Source of the DNA: Protonemura montana
Taxonomy: Eukaryota; Arthropoda; Insecta; Plecoptera; Nemouridae
Assembly: GCA_947568835.1 (NCBI GenBank)
Contig: OX387606.1
Span: forward strand, 9,238,001 to 9,302,000
Direction: 5' to 3'
Length of the DNA: 64,000 nt
Shown here: in pieces, positions 1 through 11,285 of the stretch
Layout: every line of letters begins with the position of its first letter
Numbering within the stretch: position 1 is the first letter of the stretch
Translations under genes and position numbers: made by a program
The notes under the pieces: model-generated
Databases searched by the model: none
Told to the model about the DNA's origin: nothing
What the model saw: the letters and a program-made list of their open reading frames with translations, nothing else

Positions 1-2093
1 ACAATTTAGCAAATCAATAATTGTTTTTTTTTCAACACATTTTTCAATCGAACGCTCATTATTGCATTATGTTCATTATAATTATCACAGAATTTTTAAC
101 GAAAATAACAAATAATCATTTCAGTATAACAATTCGTCGGCCGCACGCAGTGCTGCGTATGACAGGCTATTTTTTTTTTTATGTACGCGTCACGCATTCA
201 TAGGCCGCTCGTAACATTATTAAAATCAGCTTTTGTAACAATTTACAACCGGACGCATGCACGCAACATTGCACAACAATTTAACAATTACTCTAACAAC
301 GACTAAGAATCTATCACATCTTCGTTCTTGTCTAGGTATAGAGATCCGTTTTTCTGAAATTCAAATAGCGCTAACGGGTTTGAAAATATCGATTTAAAAG
401 CACGTCGTCATTTACCCGAAAGAAAAAAATAAATCTCATCCAGATTTTAGTCAATGGGGGTGTCGATAGGTAAGAGTTGACAAAGAGTTTTGGGATTTAT
501 TTCTTCCTTACCCTGTTAATGCCACACAATATTTGCCTTTATGCTCATTTCTTGAGTTATGCCACTTTTTTCTAGTTCAACCACTATGAGTTCGGCACGG
601 TTTGCCCATTTCATTTTATTTCAAATTGCCAATTTCCATAATCTAGTTTTTATAGCCCAACGAAATAACGACGTGGCTGAGGTGGCGCGTTTGAACATAC
701 TGGGCGAGGGGGTGGTTAGAGCAGTGGGGGTGCGGCGAAGAGCCGGGGAAGGTTCTGTGACAGAAAGCTTAGCAGCATGCTTGCAAATTAGGTGAAACGA
801 GTTTGAAAACCAACAATTCGTGTACTCATGATAAAACATTGTGGGGCGTTGCAAAGCCACTGGTTATGCAGAACGGAACTCGCTAGAGGGTTTGCGTGAT
901 CCTCTATTTTTTAACAACTTTTAACTGAACTTCATATAGCTCATAATATTAGAGTTGAGAGAGACCTAATTGTTTTTTTTTCAATCAAAAATGATCAAAG
1001 ACTAACATCAAAAATATCTTTGATTGGCTTTGATTCCGTCTTCAATCTTAATTTCCTTTCCCGTCGCCTTTACTTGCTTATCGTAGCGCAAGCAACCCAT
1101 ACCCATATATGTCTACGCGAAGAAGCCAGGCAAGACGTCTATGTTTAAAGCGGCGTACTGCTCCTATACTTTCTACATGACTATTGCTACGTTACAGGAG
1201 AAGAATTGATTGAAAGTCTAGTGTTTCTTTTAAGAGATTCAGCATAAAGCCAAAAACATGAAGTTGTTTGCTATTCGTGGATAGCAGTCACATTTTTTTT
1301 ATTAGTTAACTGTGTTTTTGGGTTAACACTTGAATTTCGACATGGACATATTATTTAAGTTATATTTTCAAGATTTTTTCAGAAAGTAGAATTTACTTGT
1401 TTCTTGAATGTGCAGAATCATCAATTTGACTATCGAAACTTATATGCAGTTTACTGGATTAGTTGCTCGTTCTTTTCGCGAGCTCTGCGAACTGCATTCA
1501 GAGGTTGTGTCGATTTCTGACCCAAGTTTGACCGTTTCTCAAAAAAATATAACAAAAAAAATGTTTTTGTCCACACGAAGATTTCAAACTTTCACCAAAA
1601 ACACGTGCATTGACAGTAATTAACAACAATCATAGTTATCGGAATATTTCGTTCAAAATTCACGCTAATCGCAAAACGAAAAATACTCGTTGCCTAATAA
1701 ATAATAATTATAAAACGCACCAGTTCAAGTTCAAATTCTCGAAGACGGAGCAACGAATTTCGAGATGTGTACTTTAAAAACACCAACCTCCAGAGCACTT
1801 AACTATTTTGCCGTGCACAATTGCACCGGGCACTGTTCTTCGAAAGTCTCCCAAAAAATTCGAATTTTTTGTCTGCTTGTAATAATTTTCATCGCCGGTA
1901 TTAACGGTACACAGTTTTCTTTACATAGTGATCGAAAAAAAAAAAAATGTTAAAACTTCCTGTCCATTTTTATTCTGTTGTGTTTGATTTTTCATGTAGT
2001 TATATAGTTGTGAAATTTCATGATAATAGGTAGAGCTGCGTGTTATCATTTTGGGCGCGCGGTCGCGGCATCGGCGTCGGCGGCGTCGGTCGG
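1..2093. other. Non-coding flank downstream of frequenin
   Basis: AT-rich sequence beyond the frequenin stop codon. The short ORFs here (for example 559-795 and 1408-1623) have no recognisable domain and no convincing splice context. Part of it, from about 1960 to 2093, is probably frequenin 3' UTR. No RNA gene or element was recognised in the rest. Confidence 0.6.
1969..1974 (-). terminator. Candidate poly(A) signal for frequenin
   Basis: The plus strand reads TTTATT, which is AATAAA on the minus strand, about 120 nt downstream of the frequenin stop at 2094-2096. Position and sequence fit a polyadenylation signal, but this hexamer is common by chance in AT-rich DNA. No transcript data were available. 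Confidence 0.35.
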
Positions 2094-2306
2094 CTAGCCA
2101 GGGGTGGGTGAGCCCGCTGGCCCGGGATTTGCAGCACCTCCCGGGTCCCCCAGCGAGAGCGCCTGGACGATACGAGGGTCTGCCTTGCTGCCCTCCCTGA
2201 ACTCCTCCAACGTGAGCCGGTCGTCGTGGTTTTTGTCCATCTGGTCGAAGATTTTGTCCACTCTCTTCTGCGGCGTGTTCTCGTCTTCGGCTTGCGGCTG
2301 TTGGCC
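2094..2306 (-). CDS. Frq: Frequenin coding exon 7 (EF-hand 4, unusual tail, stop)
   Basis: 213 nt: [20 protein letters not shown], then the EF4 loop [12 protein letters not shown], then [17 protein letters not shown]. After this come [18 protein letters not shown] and a TAG stop at 2094-2096. The acceptor CCAG lies just 5' on the minus strand. The tail is 18 residues rich in Gly, Pro and Ala; I know arthropod frequenin as ending in a short Gly run here. EF4 position 6 is Asp instead of Gly. Confidence 0.94.
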   Translation of the reverse strand, partial: GQQPQAEDENTPQKRVDKIFDQMDKNHDDRLTLEEFREGSKADPRIVQALSLGDPGGAANPGPAGSPTPG

Positions 2307-5300
2307 CTGGAAAATATGCAAAAGCGATTTTAGAATCTTGTCGAACTCTTGTTTTTTTTTCCTCCGATAACGTTTTACAATGTCTTCAACACAGAGCAAT
2401 ACCGTAAAGCACATCTCAACAATTTTATGAAAATACTATAAAGTATTTTCACTTTAAGAATGGCCAGATAAAAGTGCCAGTCAAGCAGAATTCTTGCCAT
2501 ATTGACTTTTACTTCTGACTTCACCAATAGACTTAATGGCACTATGGATAATTACACTATGGAGACACTAATCACACCATGGAGATATCTATGAAGATAT
2601 CTTAGATGAAAAATACATTTTGGCTGAAACTTGATTTTGGTTGGTGAGTAACAGTGTGCAATGAGTGCACTTAAATCGAAAGAAAATGATTAGTTACCAT
2701 GATTTAAAATATATCTTTTCCTCTCTCGCCAATTTCTCTCTCGCGAACACTAAGTGTACATTCGTTGCACCAACTAAAATCGACGCTAGTCATGTGAATG
2801 TGTTAGTGGAAAATGCAATTTTGTTAAGTTTAGGAACTGCAAGCTGCAACTCAAGGATGTGCAGTTTTAATAGCAATCCTTGTTCACATAAAATTTTCTT
2901 GCTAGCTTGTATCATGCAATTAGCTTTATCGTTATTCGCATTCTTGTTTGCATTGCCCCATGAAACGCGCAACCCAAAAACACTCGAGAGTGGAGCCAGC
3001 TTTCAGACGAGCTTTGCCCTCAGGAATATTCATTTAATTAACAATGACTGTTCGGTCCATTCTCAATTGATTGCAGATTTTTAGTAAACCATTTCCCCCT
3101 GCTCCTTTTATGTACCTTCTAATTTTTAGCTTTCAAATGATAATTTTACTGGAAACCAATTTCGATTAAGCTGGATTTTTTTATCGCTTGCGAGTGGTGC
3201 ATTCAGTTGGGCTTGAAGCCCCCTCAGTAACAAAGCCTAATTTATGAACGAGAGACGGACTTTACAAAATGCTTTTAATTTTCTCTTTTGGATAGACGAC
3301 GAATTCGCATGCATGCAAATATGCTTGCTCACAATAAAGTGTCTCAACAAGTGGATATGAGTGACATTGGCAAAAGAATCACCAGCCAGATCCTACCCTC
3401 ATCGGTCTTGTTCAGATAGAATCACTTTCGACGAGACAAAGAAAGTCGAACCATTCTTCACTCTCGGTGCGTACGAACGCAGTTTTGTGCGTCAGGGCTC
3501 GATCGACCTAACATGTGCCCCTAGCGTTTGTATGCGGGAAAACGAGACGTGCGCGCTCCAGAAAGCATCCTGACTCCTGAATCCTGACTCGCATCACACC
3601 GAAACCTATGTGCGACCACCAACTCTCTTGAGCCCGATATAAAATCCTTGACCGGCTCGCCACCAACTTGACCACTGGACCAGTTTATCAGAGATCTGAA
3701 CTGTTCGCCGGTTGCCGCCCACGGATTACAATAAAACAGAAACGTACTAACGGCGGTGTTTAACGGTGTGTTGTCTTGACACCAGGCCAACAAACGGTGA
3801 ACACTGAAAACGTATCAGGTTGTGTCTAATCCGTTGGTATCTTCTTTCTAGGAGTCGAACGGTGAAAAGCGACTTGAGAAGCCAAGTTTGAAGACATTTG
3901 AGCCAAGATACGGTCTTCTTGCGAGTTACTAATTAAAGACGGTTCGACCACTGTCTTGGTACTGATGGTAAGTAGCTGAAACTTCTTGCTTAAGTCACGT
4001 CCGTCCACTGTATGTCCAACACATGCCCACGTTTGCACTCCAATTTGCCTGTACTGGTCAGTAGTCTTAGCTAAAGTACTTTTAGCTCTTCACTCGTTTG
4101 AGTTCCACACGTTCACCTACTTGTTTCACTATTTGTAATTATCTATGGCGGTACTCGGTGGTCGTATTTCCCATTGGAGAGCAAATTGTAAATCACGCAA
4201 TTACATGCTCTCTCGCCACAATATCTCAAGCGGAATGAAAAATCAGATTACGTTCGGGATAGTCGTCCGGATTTTTGTCTCCTACTTTCGAGTGAATTCG
4301 CTTTTTAGTTCCGAAAGTTTTGCTGGTGTTTCCGACTTTGTGTCTGGTTCTGTTTCGGAAAATCAATAACGTATTTTAGCCGCGCACAATGGGGTCCGTC
4401 GGGGCAGGTATCGTCGGTCGGGTAGCACATATGTCGCGCCGACTTTAATACCGAATTTCATGTCTCTGTTCTACCACATTTTTATGTTATTCAATTAAAT
4501 ATTTAAATAAATGTCGTGTTTTTGTTTTTCAATCGGTAAAAGCAACATGGCGTGTACAGCCCGTGGGACCGTGTGTGTATATATCGAGTGGTAAATTGAA
4601 CAACGATCCCCTTTCGTATATATAGAAAATGGTCCACGGCGCCAAATGTATTGGTCGATCACCTTGATTAGAGGCGGTTCGGAATACTAAACGTTTCGGG
4701 TCTAAATAATTAAATCGTTTCATCAGGCTATGAGTTAATTAAAAGCATTACCCGCGTTACGCAGTTTTGGCCCCGTCGTTCTAACTATGCGGCTGCGTGT
4801 TATTTGCATATTGTATGTTCATTAAAAAGTGGGATTACGCGCGGCCTGGCGTAGAAAGCCGCTGTTGCACTTGTTAAAAAATGAACTTCTAAAGTAATTT
4901 TAATCGTACAGATAAAGAATAATAATAAAAAATAAAAAAAAAATACAATTGACGATAAAACGGTAATTTTTACGCAATATTCAAACTGTTCTCTTTTTCG
5001 ATCAACTCGTGTATTTATTTTTCAACTCGCTAATTCCCTGAACACTGGATGAAATGGTTAACACTACGCCGAGGTGCATAAATTACCACAATTATCCTAC
5101 TAGCCTATCACGCGAGGCTATCCAAATGCACCTCCACTTTAGCAGTGTACTGTTTTGCTATGTAAATCGAGCGGACAAAGCACATTTGAGCGTACAATGC
5201 CATTATTTCGAGTCGGACCGCAGGTCAAACCCAACGCCATGGCTATGTGGATAATTCCAGCTGATTTAATGCGGCCAATATCTCGCGGGTATAGGCAGAG

Positions 5301-8300
5301 ACACCAAATCTACGCCATGGCAGGGCAGACGTAAAGCTTGCATGGCTACTGTTAGTGATAGCCCGTGATTATTTGTGTTAATTCCAGAGATGTCGGTGCA
5401 GATTATCATTTGCACGCAATCGATGCATCACCGGCTCATGCATGACAGCTTTAACTTTATGTTTATATGTTGATACTTTGTGTTTTTATGTGCAACTTCA
5501 TTTCGCCTTTGGGATGCACTGGGAGTGCTGTTATCTAAGGAGTGGATGCCGAAGGCATAACTTTGTATCGTATACTTTACGTGACTTTGTGAAATGAAAG
5601 AAAACTATCACTGGGAGTTGAATTTGTTCCAATAAAATGTCATGAATTGCATTTTCCAGAACGAGTCTCACTGAATTTTCTATCACCTTATGTCTTACAG
5701 TGTATAGCGTAGATCAAGGATAAAACAGACGCTGTTCGTGAATTTTCTTGCTATTTTCTGCTCGAGCAACTCGACGCGCTCTATTTTCGTGTGTTTAGTT
5801 TAGCTTGCAAGTTTTGGTGCTGAAAAGTGTTGGATGCATCCAATATAAATGTTACGCGAAAACATGCTGACCGCCTGTACTGTTCCAATTACTTCTGATA
5901 TAAGGTAGTACATATGTTGTCCTGTACGCTTGACCAGCTTGGAATAAGATCGTTTGTTGAACTGGTTCAGCAATTTTCCCGGTAACATCGCTGGAGAAAC
6001 GTGCACTCTGAATTCATTAATGCCTATGTCCTTTTTCGAGGGTCATCGAATCAAGAGCAATGACACAATCGAGTTAAGAACATGTCCTAACAAAGGATGA
6101 ACTAGATGGGTCATTCCATATCAAGTGCCCACACTCAAAACCTTCACTATCTCAGAACTTGACGAAATTTTCAGGAGGGTTAGAACACCGGAAATAAAAA
6201 ATCTCTTTTAAAGTTTTTTTCCATATGTCTAGCGGTTTGCCCGTGGCAGGGGATGGAAAAATAAAATATTTTACTTTTTGCCCCGCACGGCCATTCACTA
6301 TATTCACTCTAGCGTTTGAACAAATAAACTTAAAACAATGGGATTAGTTCTAAAATGATAATCGTGCTTTCATTAACAAGAAAAAATGCATAAATTGCTT
6401 ACTTATCAAGTTTAGGGGTAGAAAAAATCCACCCTTAAATTTCAACCCTTAATAACTCGAGAAGTAATATTTTTTTTTTTTTTTTGTTTTGTTGTGAAGC
6501 ATCTCCTGTCTATTATCTTTCCATGAAAAAAAAATTAATCATTAACAGCCGTATGATCAGAAGTTATGAGATTTTTATTGTATAAATGTGTGTGCATTTA
6601 GTTGTGTTTCTGCAAGTCTGTTAGCATGGTCCATGCAAATCACCCGTAAATTGATAGATTATATAATTTTTCAGTTTAAAAATTGTGTGTAAGTACTACA
6701 AAGATTCTTTTTACTCACTCATTTCTTCGTTTCACTCTGACCTATCACTCTGGCTTCTTCGAACAACGGCGAGGAGGAGAACACCCGCGTGGCTACTGAG
6801 TGCTCAGACACGGGTACGAAGCAATGCAGTTTTTGCGTGCCGGGAATTGGCCGGGATGACGCAAATCGTGTGGCTAGCACCTGTTCTGTGTCTTGGTGCT
6901 CCTCAATAGTTCCGAATGTGAAGTTGATGGTCGGGATGGCTTCGACCGCCCAATCGAAGAGTTGCCGGGGTGTTATTATTTGCGACTCGTAGGGGCGCTG
7001 AAGACTCGCCCGCGCTGCCAGCCGCTTGACCGTCCCTCCGACGCCGTCGCAGGCGCTCTTCCCATGTGACGTCGCCGTGAAATGCCACTCCACGTCGGCC
7101 CCAAAGTCTCTTTGATAGTGGCACAAGTTGGCAAAATTTTTCCTATTTTTATATTGCGAGGCTGCCCCATCAGAAAAATAGAACATCTTCTTTATGGTCT
7201 GAAATTTATTGTGCAAAAAGCTCACGAGTTTTTTTATGAATAGATGCACTGCGACAGTGTTGTGGATCAAACTCTCGGAAATTACAACAAAGCTGATGTG
7301 GCGCTCTTCCCCGCCCTCTTTGTAATATGCCACGAAGGGGTGGATGGTGGCGGACGCATTGTTCCAGTGGAACCCCTGGGCCTCGTCTTGTAGCACGAAC
7401 GCATAGTTTTCGGCAAAATCACAGATCACCAAAAACTCGCCGGGCAGGAGACCGCACTTGATGTCCGATTGGTGCGAAGAGATTGGTCTCCTGCCCGGCG
7501 AGTTTTTGGTGATCTGTGATTTTGCCGAAAACTATGCGTTCGTGCTACAAGACGAGGCCCAGGGGTTCCACTGGAACAATGCGTCCGCCACCATCCACCC
7601 CTTCGTGGCATATTACAAAGAGGGCGGGGAAGAGCGCCACATCAGCTTTGTTGTAATTTCCGAGAGTTTGATCCACAACACTGTCGCAGTGCATCTATTC
7701 ATAAAAAAACTCGTGAGCTTTTTGCACAATAAATTTCAGACCATAAAGAAGATGTTCTATTTTTCTGATGGGGCAGCCTCGCAATATAAAAATAGGAAAA
7801 ATTTTGCCAACTTGTGCCACTATCAAAGAGACTTTGGGGCCGACGTGGAGTGGCATTTCACGGCGACGTCACATGGGAAGAGCGCCTGCGACGGCGTCGG
7901 AGGGACGGTCAAGCGGCTGGCAGCGCGGGCGAGTCTTCAGCGCCCCTACGAGTCGCAAATAATAACACCCCGGCAACTCTTCGATTGGGCGGTCGAAGCC
8001 ATCCCGACCATCAACTTCACATTCGGAACTATTGAGGAGCACCAAGACACAGAACAGGTGCTAGCCACACGATTTGCGTCATCCCGGCCAATTCCCGGCA
8101 CGCAAAAACTGCATTGCTTCGTACCCGTGTCTGAGCACTCAGTAGCCACGCGGGTGTTCTCCTCCTCGCCGTTGTTCGAAGAAGCCAGAGTGATAGGTCA
8201 GAGTGAAACGAAGAAATGAGTGAGTAAAAAGAATCTTTGTAGTACTTACACACAATTTTTAAACTGAAAAATTATATAATCTATCAATTTACGGGTGATT

Positions 8301-11253
8301 TGCATGGACCATGCTAACAGACTTGCAGAAACACAACTAAATGCACACACATTTATACAATAAAAATCTCATAACTTCTGATCATACGGCTGTTAATGAT
8401 TAATTTTTTTTTCATGGAAAGATAATAGACAGGAGATGCTTCACAACAAAACAAAAAAAAAAAAAAAATATTACTTCTCGAGTTATTAAGGGTTGAAATT
8501 TAAGGGTGGATTTTTTCTACCCCTAAACTTGATAAGTAAGCAATTTATGCATTTTTTCTTGTTAATGAAAGCACGATTATCATTTTAGAACTAATCCCAT
8601 TGTTTTAAGTTTATTTGTTCAAACGCTAGAGTGAATATAGTGAATGGCCGTGCGGGGCAAAAAGTAAAATATTTTATTTTTCCATCCCCTGCCACGGGCA
8701 AACCGCTAGACATATGGAAAAAAACTTTAAAAGAGATTTTTTATTTCCGGTGTTCTAACCCTCCTGAAAATTTCGTCAAGTTCTGAGATAGTGAAGGTTT
8801 TGAGTGTGGGCACTTGATATGGAATGACCCAGATACTAAACAAGGTGCCGCAGCGTGACATCTTCAATGCGATTACTTTTTTTCCCTCAGTTGTTGTTCG
8901 AGCAACAAGACGGAAGAAAAAAAGTTTTCGGACGTTTTATTACCTGCCCTATCTCGCACGAAACAATTCCCTAGCTACTGCAAGTGTCAAAGTAGCGTGT
9001 CACCCAGCTAGACGTGGATCTTGCTAACGTGTCACAAAGATACCGCACGCAGATGCTAACGCGCAGGAAAACTAATTGCTTGCCGCAGTACGCTACGCAG
9101 GGGAAAATGCTGTCGCCCCGTTTTGAAACAGACATTCAATTTGTTGGTCGGGAGGAAATTCTGCGCGGAAAATTATCACGAAACCACACGGCGCGGTCGA
9201 GGTTTGCAGGTAATATACATTCAGGCAGGTATCTGGGACGCCGTTTGAATCTGCATGGAAGACACGTCCATCGCACTGTTCTCCTATATCTCTAATCGCG
9301 AAGATGCTGCGAGCACCGAGGCTTTGTCTCGGTCGATAACAAATAACCAAGAAACGAAGCTACTATTTACGTACATCTACTTAAATGCTTACCTACTCAC
9401 GTTCTACTTATTGTTTAATTTACCATTGTCTAAATCTTTTCATTCCATTACACCCGTACAGTCTAGCTCGCGAAGAAAGATACCAGAAAAAGTACTGCCC
9501 CCCGGCATTGCAACCGACTCATGAATAGAATTCCAGCTTTTTTCAGCGGCGAGATTTAAAAATACTTATTGAGTCTGAAACATAATTTTGAAGATTGTTA
9601 GAACTGGTAGAACAATTCTTATAAAAGCTCGAAAAACTGATAATCTTTGCACGTCAAAAGATTTAGAGCAAAATGAGAATGGCGGACATCAGTAGTGATG
9701 ACTTTTAGTGTTTTTTTTTTTTAATGGCAGTTGTCCCAAATGTCACCCTGATACGACCGGTGGCGCCTCTGCCGGAAAAGTACGTTCTATCGTTGAAACG
9801 GAGTATATACTGCAAGGATAGATGTCGATCTCTTGTCCTCGTATCCACTTCTTCCTTTTTCATGTCTTATCCCCTGCTGATGCCTAGTAATTACTCTGTT
9901 CGATTTGAGCTGTTATCGATTTCTTGGTATTCTCAGTCGTGTACCGAGATTGTACCATTAGGGATAATCGCGCAAATAACGAGGGCTTGCAAGATACGAG
10001 CTGTATACGTATCCCCGATCGTAATTGACTTCAGCTATCTGAAAATTTTTGTCTTAGATACTGGGCGCTGTTAGTTTTCTTTTATGTGGATCATAGATAG
10101 GTATTTCAAGACTTCTCACTGCCCGACGAGGTCTACAAGATACTAAGTTTGATTTTTTTTGAGACTTTGTTTTTGTTGAGATCATATAGGGGGACATATA
10201 AAAACCACATTACTTAGCCATAAAGATCTTGGGGCGCCACCCTGAGAGGGCGTTATAGGCTTAGCCAGGGTGTATTACTATTCCAAAGTTGTTTTGGCAG
10301 CTAATAAAACGGATGAAGATGCCAAAGGAAAATGAGATTTGCATTTCCGAAGAGGAAATACAGTCTTTTCATAAATTTTGACCCGATAAAGTTTCAGGGA
10401 AAGATTGTTGAACGCTATTTTACAAGCAGTTTCATATTGCACGCTTTTTTTTAATGAACTCTGATGAGATGGATACAAAGGCAAGATGCCTAAATTACTG
10501 TTGAAAAAAAAAAGATGCATGATTACAGTATTTTTTTTCGGTATATTATTTGGATGACTAGTTCCATCAATTAAAATGGCTGAAACGCAGCCTTTAAGCA
10601 AGATAAACCCATTAAAGCTTGGTGGCTAATGTTGCATTTGATCGGCTATTTTAAATGGTGTTCGTATCCTTTTCGCACAATAACAGAGGCAAATATTATC
10701 GTCGGGAAATGGCCATTGTTTCCCCCCTTTACGGGAAGTGTAAACCAATCAGCAATTCAGACAACAAATTCACTTGCGTATATCACGCCCGTTATTGATG
10801 ACTGTATACTGTAATCATCGCTTGCAAATTATTGCAATAACTTACCACCATTTGGTATATCGCGTCAACAATGTTGTACATCTCGTCGCGAGTGATGAAC
10901 CCGTCGTTGTCCACGTCGTACAACCGGAAGGCCCCTGTAACAGAACATCAACCATGTGCACCAAATTACCACCAGCTGCCATGGCCACCTGATGTGTGTT
11001 TGATCTCTGATATAGCTATGCCCCACAGTGCTATCACTTGCAACAGTATAGTCTGGTGTAGTGATTATCATCGGTAATTGATATGTATGTCAAAAGCACC
11101 TTCACTAATAACTGAACTAGTGATTTTTTACCTGTCCAGTCCTCTCTATGCCAGAACAAAATGGTTGTTTCGCTGGAAAAAATATCTTCGGCTATGTTTA
11201 ATTCTAATATGTTTCTCTTATACATTTTTGTAAACGTTGATATCATTTCACTG

Positions 11254-11285
<32 letters not shown>

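Larger units (their letters stand above)
6108..8830. mobile_element. Fold-back DNA transposon with 1.35-kb inverted arms
   Basis: The left arm is 6108-7453 and the right arm 7485-8830, both 1,346 bp and mirror images around 7469, with a 31-bp spacer (7454-7484). The outer ends read GGGTCATTCCATATCAAG and its reverse complement. Directly outside lies AGAT on both sides (ending at 6107, starting at 8831), a candidate 4-bp target duplication. Each arm carries the same outward-reading transposase-like ORF, and homopolymer lengths checked by eye match between arms. The spacer continues the right-arm reading frame. The element therefore looks like the 3' half of a DNA transposon plus an inverted copy of itself, with the 5' half lost. 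The superfamily was not identified. It cannot encode a full transposase, so any movement would need one supplied elsewhere. Confidence 0.85.
2307..10845 (-). other. Frequenin intron 6
   Basis: An 8.5-kb intron with GTAAG and CAG ends. It contains the fold-back element (6108-8830) and a family A repeat copy (9459-9810). The remainder (2307-6107, 8831-9458 and 9811-10845) is AT-rich. Its ORFs (for example 2665-3084 and 9724-10074) show no recognisable domain and are probably chance. Confidence 0.85.

Noticed and set aside
6108-8830. Palindrome as a long-read chimera artefact
   Set aside because: The outer flanks differ and both carry AGAT, and a 31-bp spacer breaks the symmetry. An insertion explains this better, though read evidence would settle it.
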